DNA of 18,748 nucleotides from 66-474 sp035695065. GTDB taxonomy: Bacteria > Pseudomonadota > Gammaproteobacteria > Xanthomonadales > Rhodanobacteraceae. The translations under genes were made by a program, and so were the position numbers. Positions 8,698 through 15,898 of the stretch are shown piece by piece; position 1 is the stretch's first letter; the number at the start of each line of letters is the position of its first letter. Under the pieces are notes generated by a model, which did no database searches, had not been told where the DNA came from, and saw only the letters and a program-made list of their open reading frames with translations. The DNA lies in NCBI GenBank assembly GCA_035695065.1, contig DASSEW010000025.1:1-18748 (forward strand). The letters run 5' to 3'.

Positions 8698-9535
8698 CGC
8701 GCTTGCGAACCCGGAACTGCAGCACCCGCCGGTCATCCGCGCGCGTCACGCTGAACACGAAATCCTCCAGCGTCGCTTCCTCGCCGGGTTCGGGCAGGTG
8801 CCCGATCTCCGCGGTGACCATGCCGCCGATCGTGTCGTATTCCCCATCGGAAAACGTGCTGCCGAGTTGCTCGTTGAAGTCCTCGATGGGTGTCAATGCA
8901 TCCACCAGCCATTCGTTTTCGCCGGCCGGCACGATCAGGCTTGGCTCGACCTCGTCATCGTGTTCGTCGTCGATCTCGCCGACGATTTCCTCGAGGATGT
9001 CCTCGATGGTGATCAGGCCGGCGACGCCGCCGTATTCGTCCACCACCACCGCCATGTGGTTGCGCGAGCGGCGCAGCTCGGCGAGCAGCACGTTCAGGCG
9101 CATGGATTCGGGGATCATCACCGCCGGCCGCAGCAGCGCGCGGATGTCGGCGGGCTTGCCGGCCGCGCAGTCGCGCAGCAGATCCTTGGCGAGCAGGATG
9201 CCCAGCACTTCGTCCTTGTCCTCGCCGTGCACCGGGAAACGCGAGTGGCCCGATTCGACCACGGTGGCGAGGATGGTGGCCGGATCGTCGTCGATCGCCA
9301 GCATCACCATCTGCCCGCGCGGCACCAGCACGTCGTCCACGGAAAGATGAGCGACGCGCAGTGCGCCTTCGATCATCGCGTAGGTGTCGCCCGACAGCAG
9401 GCCGTTGGCCTGTGCCTCGCGCAGCTCGGCGAGCAATTCCTCGCGGTTGCGCGGTTCACCGGAAAGCATGTGGCCCAGGCGATCCCACCAGGAGCGGTGG
9501 GCGGGGCCGTTGTTACTGGGGGGTTCTGCGGACAT
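8687..9535 (-). CDS. corC: CorC/YbeX, CBS-domain protein of magnesium/cobalt handling
   Basis: The product is 282 residues (E. coli CorC 292) and soluble. It has a helical lead-in (REELLAELREAQANGLL), two CBS domains spanning roughly 65-190, and a C-terminal CorC_HlyC (transporter-associated) domain at about 200-280. Motifs include VPRGQMVMLAIDDD at 71-84, ESGHSRFPVHGEDKDEVLGI at 94-113, VVVDEYGGVAGLITIEDILE at 163-182, and SDGEYDTIGGMV at 229-240. The family is tied to Mg2+/Co2+ efflux or tolerance and sits with ybeY and phoH in many gammaproteobacteria. The ATG at 9535 (MSAEPPSNNG) fits the family; the extension to 9667 reads through the REP elements and is rejected. No good Shine-Dalgarno was seen. 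The 176-bp gap to ybeY is unusual for this operon and is occupied by repeats. Confidence 0.93.
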   Translation of the reverse strand: MSAEPPSNNGPAHRSWWDRLGHMLSGEPRNREELLAELREAQANGLLSGDTYAMIEGALRVAHLSVDDVLVPRGQMVMLAIDDDPATILATVVESGHSRFPVHGEDKDEVLGILLAKDLLRDCAAGKPADIRALLRPAVMIPESMRLNVLLAELRRSRNHMAVVVDEYGGVAGLITIEDILEEIVGEIDDEHDDEVEPSLIVPAGENEWLVDALTPIEDFNEQLGSTFSDGEYDTIGGMVTAEIGHLPEPGEEATLEDFVFSVTRADDRRVLQFRVRKRDAT

Positions 9536-9630
9536 GGGATTGAGCACGTCCCCGAAGGGGCGGGGGTGCAAGTGTAGCAAGACGGTGGTTTGGGTGTAGG
9601 GAGCGCGCCCGCGTGCGACGTCGAGTCCTT

Positions 9631-9681
9631 GCAGGGCGGGCAATGCCCGCCGGCCCGATCGGCGCACGGCGTCCGCCCTAC
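9631..9681. repeat. REP pair with one degenerate head
   Basis: A GCAG head (9631-9634, a degenerate GTAG) precedes an 8-bp palindrome, ggcgggca at 9635-9642 and tgcccgcc at 9644-9651. A reverse-oriented unit ending in CTAC at 9678-9681 follows. The first stem is nearly identical to that at 1216-1234, so it belongs to the same family. Confidence 0.65.
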
Positions 9682-9694
9682 CACAGGTCCTATC

Positions 9695-9715
9695 GGCGGA
9701 CGGTGTCCGCCCTAC
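9695..9715. repeat. Single reverse GTAG-type REP at the ybeY stop
   Basis: ggcggac (9695-9701) and gtccgcc (9705-9711) form a perfect 7-bp stem with a 3-base loop, followed by CTAC (9712-9715). On the minus strand this is a GTAG head, whose TAG is the stop codon of ybeY. It closely resembles the unit ending at 9681. Confidence 0.7.
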
Positions 9716-10173
9716 GATCCATACGGGTCGGCAATCCCGAGGCCCGCCAGCACCCGCGTTTCCAGCAGCTCCATCTTCGTCGCTTCCCTGTCGTCCTGAT
9801 GGTCGAAGCCCAGCAGGTGCAGCACGCCATGGATGGCGAGGTGCGCGTAATGGTCGCGCACGGACTTGCCCTGCTCGCGTGCCTCGCGCGCGACGACATT
9901 CGCGCAGATCACGAGGTCGCCCAGCAGCGGCGACTGCACGCCGCTCGGGAGCTCGACCTGGAAAGACAGCACGTTGGTGGCGTAATCGCGATCGCGGTAA
10001 CGATGGTTCAACGCGCGGCCTTCGCGCGTGCCGACGATGCGGATGGAAAGTTCGGCCGGCTTGCGATGGCGCGCGCCGGCCAGCGCGGCTTCCGTCCAGC
10101 GGTGGAAACTCGCCGCTGACGGAACGCCGCGGCGCGGCACCGCATAGGATAGGTGCAGGTCAACCGGCGCCAT
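9712..10173 (-). CDS. ybeY: Endoribonuclease YbeY, 16S rRNA maturation
   Basis: YbeY is a zinc-dependent endoribonuclease required for 16S rRNA 3'-end processing and ribosome quality control. The protein is 153 residues, normal for the family. The metal-binding motif HGVLHLLGFDH is complete, with His115, His119 and His125. Other conserved parts are RIVGTREGRALNHRYRDRDY at 45-64, ATNVLSFQVELP at 65-76, and GDLVICANVV at 85-94. The ATG at 10173 overlaps the end of phoH by 14 bp, which indicates tight coupling. The C-terminus reads ADPYGS and stops in the TAG of a REP head; E. coli YbeY continues a few residues after the equivalent DPY (from memory), so the repeat seems to have trimmed a dispensable tail. 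Confidence 0.96.
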   Translation of the reverse strand: MAPVDLHLSYAVPRRGVPSAASFHRWTEAALAGARHRKPAELSIRIVGTREGRALNHRYRDRDYATNVLSFQVELPSGVQSPLLGDLVICANVVAREAREQGKSVRDHYAHLAIHGVLHLLGFDHQDDREATKMELLETRVLAGLGIADPYGS

Positions 10174-11146
10174 CGGCGTCCCGCTGTTCCGCGGCCTCGT
10201 AGGCCCTCACGATTTTCGCCACCAGCGGATGCCGCACCACGTCGCGCGAGGTGAAGAACGTGAAGCTGATTCCTTCCACGTCGCGCAGCACCTCGATCAC
10301 GTGGCGCAGGCCGGAGCGCGCGTTGCGCGGAAGGTCCACCTGCGTCACGTCGCCGGTGACGACTGCGATCGTGCCGAAGCCGATGCGGGTCAGGAACATC
10401 TTCATCTGCTCGACGGTGGTGTTCTGCGCCTCGTCCAGGATCACGAACGAATCGTTGAGCGTGCGACCGCGCATGTACGCGAGCGGCGCGATCTCGATCA
10501 CGTTGCGCTCGATCAGTTTGGCGACTTTCTCGAAGCCAAGCATTTCGTACAGCGCGTCGTAGAGCGGGCGCAGGTACGGATCCACTTTCTGCGAAAGATC
10601 GCCGGGAAGGAAGCCCAGCTTTTCTCCGGCTTCCACGGCGGGGCGCACCAGGATCAATCGCTGCGCGCGGCCAGCCTCCAGCGCCTCGACCGCGCTTGCG
10701 ACCGCGAGATACGTCTTGCCGGTGCCGGCCGGCCCGACGCCGAAATTGATGTCGTGCGTGGCGATCGCGTGCAGATAGCGCACCTGGTTGGCGCCGCGGC
10801 CGCGGATCACGCCGCGCTTCACCTTGATCGTCACTTCCTGCGCCGATTCGGCCGCGCGCTCGGCCAGCGCATCCACGCCGGATTCGGACAGGTGCAGGTT
10901 GATGGTCTGTCCGGTCAGCGTTTCGTTTTCGGTGCTGGCATAGAGATCGCGGAGCACGCGCTCGCCGGCCTGCACTGCGTAGTCCTCGCCGATCACGCGG
11001 AAGATGTTGCCGCGATTGTTGATCTCGACGCCGAGGCGCAATTCGATCTGGCGCAGGTGTTCATCGAATGGCCCGCACAGGTTCGCGAGCCGCTGCGCGT
11101 CATCGGGTTCGAGCACCAGGTCGCGCTGGGTGAGGGAGTCGGTCAT
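10160..11146 (-). CDS. ybeZ: PhoH-like ATPase (YbeZ)
   Basis: This 328-residue P-loop NTPase belongs to the PhoH/YbeZ family. These are thought to work with YbeY in RNA metabolism, possibly as RNA helicase-like ATPases; the exact role is not settled. The N-terminal part (residues 1-125) resembles a KH-like RNA-binding region (LGVEINNRGNIFRVIGEDYA). The ATPase core has Walker A GPAGTGKT at 138-145 and Walker B FVILDEAQN at 234-242. It also has the PhoH-specific VRPAVEAGEKLGFLPGDL at 167-184 and VTGDVTQVDLPRNARSGL at 263-280. The start codon overlaps the miaB stop in an ATGA (11143-11146), and the gene overlaps ybeY at its other end. The order miaB-ybeZ-ybeY-corC is the standard gammaproteobacterial operon. 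Confidence 0.95.
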   Translation of the reverse strand: MTDSLTQRDLVLEPDDAQRLANLCGPFDEHLRQIELRLGVEINNRGNIFRVIGEDYAVQAGERVLRDLYASTENETLTGQTINLHLSESGVDALAERAAESAQEVTIKVKRGVIRGRGANQVRYLHAIATHDINFGVGPAGTGKTYLAVASAVEALEAGRAQRLILVRPAVEAGEKLGFLPGDLSQKVDPYLRPLYDALYEMLGFEKVAKLIERNVIEIAPLAYMRGRTLNDSFVILDEAQNTTVEQMKMFLTRIGFGTIAVVTGDVTQVDLPRNARSGLRHVIEVLRDVEGISFTFFTSRDVVRHPLVAKIVRAYEAAEQRDADGAG

Positions 11147-12495
11147 GCGGCGATGGATTCCGCCACGCGCGCGCGCAGCGAGTTGGTGAGCGCGGCGGTG
11201 ATCGTGACATCCACGAACCGTCCGATCATGCGCCGATCGCCGGGGAAGTTCACCGAGCGCATGTTCTCGGTCTTGCCCGTGAGTTCGTTCGGGTTGCGCG
11301 TGCTCGGGCCGGTGACCAGCACGCGCTGCACGCTGCCGACCATCGCCTCGCCGATCTTCGCCGCATGTGCGTTGATGGTCGCCTGCAGGCGTTCGAGGCG
11401 CTGGTGTTTCACGGCATCGGGCGTGTCGTCATGCAGGTTGGCGGCGGGCGTTCCCGGCCGGCGCGAATAGATGAAGGAGAACGACTGGTCGAAACCGACA
11501 TCCTCGATCAGTTTCATCGTTTGCTCGAAATCGGCATCGGTTTCGCCGGGGAAGCCGACGATGAAATCCGACGAGACGGAAATGTCCGGCCGCACCGCGC
11601 GCAGCTTGCGGATCTTGGCCTTGAACTCGAGCGCCGTGTAGCCGCGCTTCATCGCCGCGAGCACGCGGTCGGAACCGGACTGCACCGGCAGGTGCAGGAA
11701 ATTCGCGAGCTTCGGCACGTCGCGATACGCCGCGATCAGCGAATCGGAAAATTCCAGCGGATGCGAGGTGGTGAAGCGGATGCGGCCGATCTCGTCCAGT
11801 TGCGCGATCGCGCGGATCAGCAATGCAAGATCGGCCACGCTGCCGTCGTGCATCGGCCCGCGATAGGCGTTGACGTTCTGGCCGAGCAGGTTGATTTCCT
11901 TCACGCCCTGTTCGGCGAGCGAGGCCACTTCCGCCAGCACGTCGTCGAACGGTCGCGAGATTTCCGTGCCGCGGGTGTACGGCACCACGCAGAAGGAACA
12001 GTATTTCGAGCAGCCCTCCATGATCGAGACGAACGCGCTCGGGCCCTCCGCGCGCGGCTCGGGCAGCGAGTCGAACTTCTCGATCTCGGGAAAACTGATG
12101 TCTACCTGCGGCGCGCCGGTTTCGCGGCGCGCTTCGATCAATTGCGGCAAGCGATGCAGGGTTTGCGGGCCGAACACCAGGTCCACGTGCGGCGCGCGCT
12201 TCACGATCGCCTCGCCTTCCTGCGATGCCACGCAACCGCCGACGCCGATCAGCACCTGCGGATTGGCGGCTTTCAATTCCTTCCAGCGGCCGAGCTGCGA
12301 AAACACTTTCTCCTGTGCCTTCTCGCGGATGGAGCAGGTGTTCACCAGGATCACGTCGGCATCCGCCTCGTTCTCCGTCAGCTCCAGGCCGTGCGCGTCG
12401 GCCAGCACGTCGGCCATGCGCGAGCTGTCGTACTCGTTCATCTGGCAGCCGTGGGTTTTGATATAGAGCTTTCCAGGGGCAGACTTGCCGGACAT
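11143..12495 (-). CDS. miaB: tRNA-2-methylthio-N6-isopentenyladenosine37 synthase MiaB
   Basis: MiaB is a radical-SAM methylthiotransferase that adds the 2-methylthio group to i6A37 of tRNAs reading UNN codons. The protein is 450 residues. The N-terminal UPF0004 domain supplies one [4Fe-4S] cluster through Cys17 (THGCQMN), Cys54 (VNTCSIREKA) and Cys88 (GVGGCVASQEG). The radical-SAM cluster motif CxxxCxxC is Cys162, Cys166 and Cys169 in MEGCSKYCSFCVVPYTRG. LLGQNVNAYRG and HLPVQSGSDRVLAAMKRGY are also typical. A TRAM RNA-binding domain closes the protein (VGSVQRVLVTGPS onward). All catalytic cysteines are present. It is the first gene of the minus-strand operon and diverges from the lytic transglycosylase gene. 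Confidence 0.97.
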   Translation of the reverse strand: MSGKSAPGKLYIKTHGCQMNEYDSSRMADVLADAHGLELTENEADADVILVNTCSIREKAQEKVFSQLGRWKELKAANPQVLIGVGGCVASQEGEAIVKRAPHVDLVFGPQTLHRLPQLIEARRETGAPQVDISFPEIEKFDSLPEPRAEGPSAFVSIMEGCSKYCSFCVVPYTRGTEISRPFDDVLAEVASLAEQGVKEINLLGQNVNAYRGPMHDGSVADLALLIRAIAQLDEIGRIRFTTSHPLEFSDSLIAAYRDVPKLANFLHLPVQSGSDRVLAAMKRGYTALEFKAKIRKLRAVRPDISVSSDFIVGFPGETDADFEQTMKLIEDVGFDQSFSFIYSRRPGTPAANLHDDTPDAVKHQRLERLQATINAHAAKIGEAMVGSVQRVLVTGPSTRNPNELTGKTENMRSVNFPGDRRMIGRFVDVTITAALTNSLRARVAESIAA

Positions 12496-12525
12496 GGTGC
12501 TTCGCGGAGTGAGGCGGGATTCACT

Positions 12526-12554
12526 AGTTTAAGGCCGCGGGCCCATGCGGTCAG
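12526..12554 (-). promoter_or_regulatory. Candidate promoter of the miaB operon
   Basis: On the minus strand, CTGACC (12549-12554) and TAAACT (12526-12531) have a 17-bp spacer; each matches sigma70 consensus at 4 of 6 positions. Initiation near 12519 would give a leader of about 24 bases before the miaB ATG. This is by-eye evidence only. No second promoter for the plus-strand gene could be picked out in this gap. Confidence 0.35.
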
Positions 12555-12622
12555 CCGCTCGCGGAACCCCGTCACAAAAGGGCGCTTGGCATCGCATCCG
12601 TGCGGGCGCAAACTTCCGTGCC

Positions 12623-13834
12623 ATGAAGACCGCCGTAAGCCATGGGGAGACGGGCGGCCGTTGCGTGCGGTCGGCCTTCACTCGGATTCCGTTCCGGATA
12701 CTGACCGCGCTCACGCTGCTGCTCGGCGCAGCATTCGTGCTGCCTGTTCATGCCGCGGCGCTGTACGAGTGCAACGGCAGCCAGGGCGAGACGGTTTTCA
12801 CCAGCCATCCATCCGAATACCACGGTTGTCGTTGGGTGAGCGGCTCGCGGCACTCCACGCATGCAAAACCGGCTGCGGCCAGCCCGGATGAGCCCAAGGC
12901 GATTCCCGCTTCGCTGGTGCAGGCGTCTTCCACGCCGGCGCAGCCGTCCGGATCGGCGGCGAGGGAAGTCACCGCCAATCCGGCGGTGATCAAGATCACG
13001 CCGTTGCAGGCTCCGAGTGCGCCGGTGGTCAGTGCGTTGCCCTCGGCGCAAGGCGTGTTGGCGATCGCCAAGCCCTGGCCGATGGCGGTGATGGATACCA
13101 TCGCGACCAACCTGCTGCCGAAGCTGCTGGAGTCCTCGCCGCCGCAGCCCGCACCCGCGCGTTCTTCAACGCCGCCGCCCGCATCCGCATCGAGCAGTGC
13201 GCCGTTGAGCGCTTCCGTCGATGCGGCTCCGTCTGCGCCGAAGCGCGGCGCGGTGTACAAGATCACGCGCAAGGACGGCACGATCGAATACACCAACATC
13301 GCCGCGCGCGCGCAGGGTGCGAACGCGACGACGCTGTTCACCTACATCATCACCTGTTACGCCTGCAACCTGCATTCGCGCGTGGACTGGAACACCGTCG
13401 CGCTGCACCTCGACGACTACGACGATGCGATCCGCGCCGCCGCGGCGAAGAACGGCGTGAGCGAGGCCCTGCTGCGCGCGGTGATCCACGCGGAATCCGC
13501 ATTCAATCCGCGCGCGCTGTCGTACAAGGGCGCGCAGGGCCTGATGCAGTTGATGCCGGGCACGGCGAGCGACATGGGCGTGACCGATGCGTTCGATGCC
13601 TCGCAGAACATCAGCGGCGGCGCGAAATACCTCGCGCAGCTGCTGCACGATTTCAACGGCAACGTGCAATGGGCGGTCGCGGCGTACAACGCCGGCGAAG
13701 GCGCCGTGCGCAAATACAAAGGTGTGCCGCCCTACGACGAAACGCAGGTTTACGTGAAACGCGTGGCAATCCTGCGCCATCGTTACCTCAAGGCGCTGCA
13801 TCCGGCCGCGCTGGCCGCAGCGGGCGTGCAGTGA
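12623..13834 (+). CDS. Lytic transglycosylase (SLT domain) with DUF4124-like N-terminus
   Basis: This exported murein-cleaving enzyme forms 1,6-anhydromuropeptides. From the ATG at 12623 it is 403 residues. A signal sequence lies at about 22-45 (FRILTALTLLLGAAFVLPVHA). A DUF4124-like piece follows (LYECNGSQGETVFTSHPSEY, 47-66), then a Pro/Ala/Ser-rich linker (about 80-205). A second DUF4124-like strand pair (VYKITRKDGTIEYTNI) and a cysteine pair C245-YA-C248 come next. The SLT domain covers about 262-392, with catalytic Glu291 in AVIHAESAFNP, GAQGLMQLMPGTA at 303-315 and AAYNAGEGAVRKY at 353-365. Upstream (12545) and downstream (GTG 12665) starts are possible; none has a convincing ribosome binding site. 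Similar proteins are common in Xanthomonadales. Confidence 0.9.
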   Translation: MKTAVSHGETGGRCVRSAFTRIPFRILTALTLLLGAAFVLPVHAAALYECNGSQGETVFTSHPSEYHGCRWVSGSRHSTHAKPAAASPDEPKAIPASLVQASSTPAQPSGSAAREVTANPAVIKITPLQAPSAPVVSALPSAQGVLAIAKPWPMAVMDTIATNLLPKLLESSPPQPAPARSSTPPPASASSSAPLSASVDAAPSAPKRGAVYKITRKDGTIEYTNIAARAQGANATTLFTYIITCYACNLHSRVDWNTVALHLDDYDDAIRAAAAKNGVSEALLRAVIHAESAFNPRALSYKGAQGLMQLMPGTASDMGVTDAFDASQNISGGAKYLAQLLHDFNGNVQWAVAAYNAGEGAVRKYKGVPPYDETQVYVKRVAILRHRYLKALHPAALAAAGVQ

Positions 13835-13838
13835 TTTT

Positions 13839-13926
13839 GTAGGTTGGGGTGAGCAATTTCCGCGAACCCCAACGGGGTTCGCACGTTGACGTAGGGGTTC
13901 GCAACGAGTTGCTCACCCCAACCTAC
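13839..13926. repeat. GTAG-headed long inverted repeat (second REP-like family)
   Basis: gtaggttggggtgagcaa (13839-13856) and its perfect reverse complement (13909-13926) form an 18-bp terminal inverted repeat. Within lies a 9-bp hairpin, gcgaacccc (13862-13870) and ggggttcgc (13874-13882), and a further ggggttcgc copy at 13894-13902. Both ends carry GTAG in outward orientation. The core sequence differs from the GGCGG-type REPs elsewhere in the window. It begins 4 bp after the transglycosylase stop and could act as a transcriptional end. Confidence 0.75.
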
Positions 13927-13944
13927 GCGAGCTCCGCACTTCAC

Positions 13945-13949
13945 AGGAG
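13945..13949 (+). promoter_or_regulatory. Ribosome binding site that decides a TTG start
   Basis: AGGAG is followed by a 7-base spacer and TTG at 13957. The in-frame ATG at 13966 would be 16 bases away, and the ATG at 13952 is out of frame and only 2 bases away (it reads ATG TTT TGA). The spacing therefore favours TTG as the start of the lipoprotein gene. Confidence 0.6.
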
Positions 13950-13956
13950 TAATGTT

Positions 13957-14559
13957 TTGAAGGGCATGTACTCCTCAATGATTTTTCTTGCCTCCGCCTG
14001 CGTATTTGTCGCTGCTTGCGGCGAGCAACACAATTCAGAATTTTCAGCCAGCGCAACGGCTGAGCAGCTATCAAATGGTTCCGTGAAGATTCGTAGTTCG
14101 ACGAGCGGGGAAAAAGCGGATGTTGAGGAGGCAATCAAGAAGAGAGATGCAATTGATTCGCGCCTCCCAGGATCTTCCATTCCGCTGAATGCTCCGAGCT
14201 CGCGAGTTACCGAGGTCACAGCCCCCGGAATACTCCAACTTGCAGATGGTCGGAAGATACGATTGGACGGAATTCGCTGTGAGAACACAGCAGCCATTGG
14301 TTACTTGCGCCGCATTCTCCGAGACAAATCAGTTTCGGTCATCTTTCTGCCGTCTGGTCAAAAGATATCTCCCATCCCAGCCGAAGTTTGGATGGTGGAT
14401 ACAGGGGTTCAGAGCGCGACTTCGAGCCCCGCCTACTCGAATTTGAACGAAACTGCGATCACCAGCGGATGGTGCCAAGTCGAGGCAACCCCGACGTCAA
14501 AACACAATGCGCGGTATGCCGCGTTGGCGAAAGCGTTTCAGGGTGCAAGCGGACATTGA
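13957..14559 (+). CDS. Predicted lipoprotein with degenerate SNase-like domain; low GC
   Basis: The product is 200 residues if started at TTG 13957, or 197 from ATG 13966. The frame extends back to a GTG at 13849, but that part is the repeat. An N-terminal hydrophobic segment ends in a lipobox, VAAC, at residues 18-21 (FLASACVFVAACGEQ), so Lgt/LspA processing is likely. After a polar linker, residues about 86-197 resemble by eye a staphylococcal-nuclease fold: GILQLADGRKIRLDGI, AIGYLRRILRDKSVSVIF, AEVWMVD, SNLNETAITSGWCQVE, then ARYAALAKAFQ. The RLDGIRCEN segment lacks the Asp and Glu expected in nuclease RL-x-x-x-D-x-P-E motifs, so activity is doubtful. Cys108 and Cys173 could pair in the periplasm. 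GC is about 49% in bases 14041-14160 against about 70% nearby, suggesting acquisition. The family assignment is tentative. Confidence 0.72.
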   Translation: MKGMYSSMIFLASACVFVAACGEQHNSEFSASATAEQLSNGSVKIRSSTSGEKADVEEAIKKRDAIDSRLPGSSIPLNAPSSRVTEVTAPGILQLADGRKIRLDGIRCENTAAIGYLRRILRDKSVSVIFLPSGQKISPIPAEVWMVDTGVQSATSSPAYSNLNETAITSGWCQVEATPTSKHNARYAALAKAFQGASGH

Positions 14560-14565
14560 GCCCGC

Positions 14566-14648
14566 GTAGGGCGGAATCCGCGTAGCGGCTTCCGCCAGAT
14601 GTGATCGAACACGAGATGGCGGAAACGGCTGCGCCGGTTCCGCCTTAC
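14566..14648. repeat. REPIN-like element of two GTAG-type hairpins
   Basis: A GTAG head (14566-14569) starts a hairpin, ggcggaa with ttccgcc (to 14596). After a 19-base centre an inverted copy runs from tggcggaa (14617-14624) to ttccgccttac (14638-14648). The outer arms gtagggcggaa and ttccgccttac pair with one mismatch, so the whole 83 bp can also fold as one long stem. It separates the convergent lipoprotein and protease genes. Confidence 0.72.
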
Positions 14649-14676
14649 ACGACACGATGAGCATGATCGGGTTTGA

Positions 14677-15867
14677 TCAACCCCGATCCGTCCCGCTCGC
14701 CATCTCCGGCCTTCGTGCCAGCACCACGTCGGTGTGGAACGGTGCGCCGTCGCGCAGGCCGGACACTTCCACCGTGGTGCCGGGTTTCAGTTCCGCTTCG
14801 CGGTTGCGCAGGTCGGCCGGGTCGATCACTGGCTTCCTGTTCATCTGCAACAGCACGTCGCCCGGTTGCAGGCCGGCTTTCGCCGCGGGGCCGCCGGGAT
14901 AGACATCGGTGACGGTCGCGCCGCGCGCCGCCGCGGCGGGCAGGCCGGAATTGGCGGCGACCGCGACGCCGGTGTAATCGGCGCCGAGCCAGCCGCGCAC
15001 CACGCTGCCGTGCTCGACGATCTGCTCCAGCACCATCTTGGCGGTGCGCACGGGAATGGCGAAGCCGATGCCTTCCGCACCGACGCCGCGCTCGAGCATC
15101 GCCGTGTTGATGCCGACCAGTTGCCCGTGCGCGTTCACCAGCGCGCCGCCGGAATTGCCGGAATTGATCGCAGCGTCCGTCTGGATGAAATCCTCGTACG
15201 GCGACAGGCTCAACTGCCGGCCGATCGCGCTGACGATGCCCATCGTCACGGTCTGGCCGATGCCGAACGGATTGCCGATCGCCAGCACCACGTCGCCGAC
15301 GCGTGGCATGCCGGACGCGGTCCTGATCGAGGGCAGCCTGCCGGCGTCCACCTTCAGCACCGCGAGATCGGTGTCGTTGTCGGAACCGATCACGCGCGCG
15401 TGCGCGACGCGACCGTCGTAGAGCATCACCTGGATGTCGTCGGCCCCGGCGATCACGTGGTTGTTGGTGAGCACGTAGCCGTCGGGCGTGAAGATGACGC
15501 CGCTGCCGAGGCTCTGCTCGCGGCGTTTCAATGCCGGCCCGGTTTCGCCGCCGAACAACCGCTGCATCAGCGGATCGGGAAACACCTTGACCGCGCGCTC
15601 GGTGACGATCTTGTCCGCATAGATATTGACCACTGCCGGTGCCGCGTTGGCCACCGCATCGGCATAGGAGACGGGGCCGGAGTCGGGGGAAACGCTCGGC
15701 TCGTGCGCATGAGCGGCCTGCGCCTGCGGTGCACGCGTGGAAAGCCCCAGGTGATCGCGCAGGCGCGCGCCCACGCCCGGCCAGAGCAGGCCGATCACGA
15801 ACGCGGCGGCAAGCCCTGCCACCACGAATTGCGCAACGAAAACAATCGGGCGGGCTAGGCGCGACAT
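14677..15867 (-). CDS. HtrA-family periplasmic serine protease, DegS/AlgW type
   Basis: The product is 396 residues from the ATG at 15867; a TTG five codons earlier is possible. A single N-terminal membrane helix (PIVFVAQFVVAGLAAAFVIGLL) anchors it, and a low-complexity linker follows. The trypsin-like domain carries the full triad: His137 in VLTNNHVIAGAD, Asp167 in DNDTDLAVLKV, and Ser239 in INSGNSGGALVN. One PDZ domain lies at about 290-385 (RGWLGADYTGV; YPGGPAAKAGLQPGDVLLQM). A membrane anchor plus one PDZ matches DegS/AlgW, which cut an anti-sigma factor after sensing misfolded outer-membrane proteins, rather than two-PDZ DegP. That role here is inferred. It is divergent from petA and convergent with the low-GC lipoprotein gene. 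Confidence 0.92.
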   Translation of the reverse strand: MSRLARPIVFVAQFVVAGLAAAFVIGLLWPGVGARLRDHLGLSTRAPQAQAAHAHEPSVSPDSGPVSYADAVANAAPAVVNIYADKIVTERAVKVFPDPLMQRLFGGETGPALKRREQSLGSGVIFTPDGYVLTNNHVIAGADDIQVMLYDGRVAHARVIGSDNDTDLAVLKVDAGRLPSIRTASGMPRVGDVVLAIGNPFGIGQTVTMGIVSAIGRQLSLSPYEDFIQTDAAINSGNSGGALVNAHGQLVGINTAMLERGVGAEGIGFAIPVRTAKMVLEQIVEHGSVVRGWLGADYTGVAVAANSGLPAAAARGATVTDVYPGGPAAKAGLQPGDVLLQMNRKPVIDPADLRNREAELKPGTTVEVSGLRDGAPFHTDVVLARRPEMASGTDRG

Positions 15868-15898
15868 CGAAAAAATCGGCAAAGGGCCGGCAGCTTGA

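Noticed and set aside
9536..9667. 44-residue N-terminal extension of CorC
   Set aside because: It reads through a REP element and has no counterpart in the CorC family.
10229..11470. 413-codon plus-strand frame across phoH and miaB
   Set aside because: It is antisense to two overlapping, well-supported operon genes.
11365..12891. 508-codon plus-strand open frame across miaB
   Set aside because: It is antisense to a complete, motif-perfect miaB and runs on into the transglycosylase in another frame. Long antisense frames are expected at this GC content, and its product has no recognisable domain.
13849..13956. N-terminal extension of the lipoprotein from GTG 13849
   Set aside because: It would be translated entirely from the inverted repeat and would put the signal sequence about 40 residues inside the protein. 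AGGAG with TTG at 13957 is a better start.
14665..14688. Hairpin gatcggg/cccgatc at the end of the protease gene as a terminator
   Set aside because: It includes the stop codon and last codons of the protease, has a 10-base loop and no U-tract. The neighbouring REP pair is the stronger structure.
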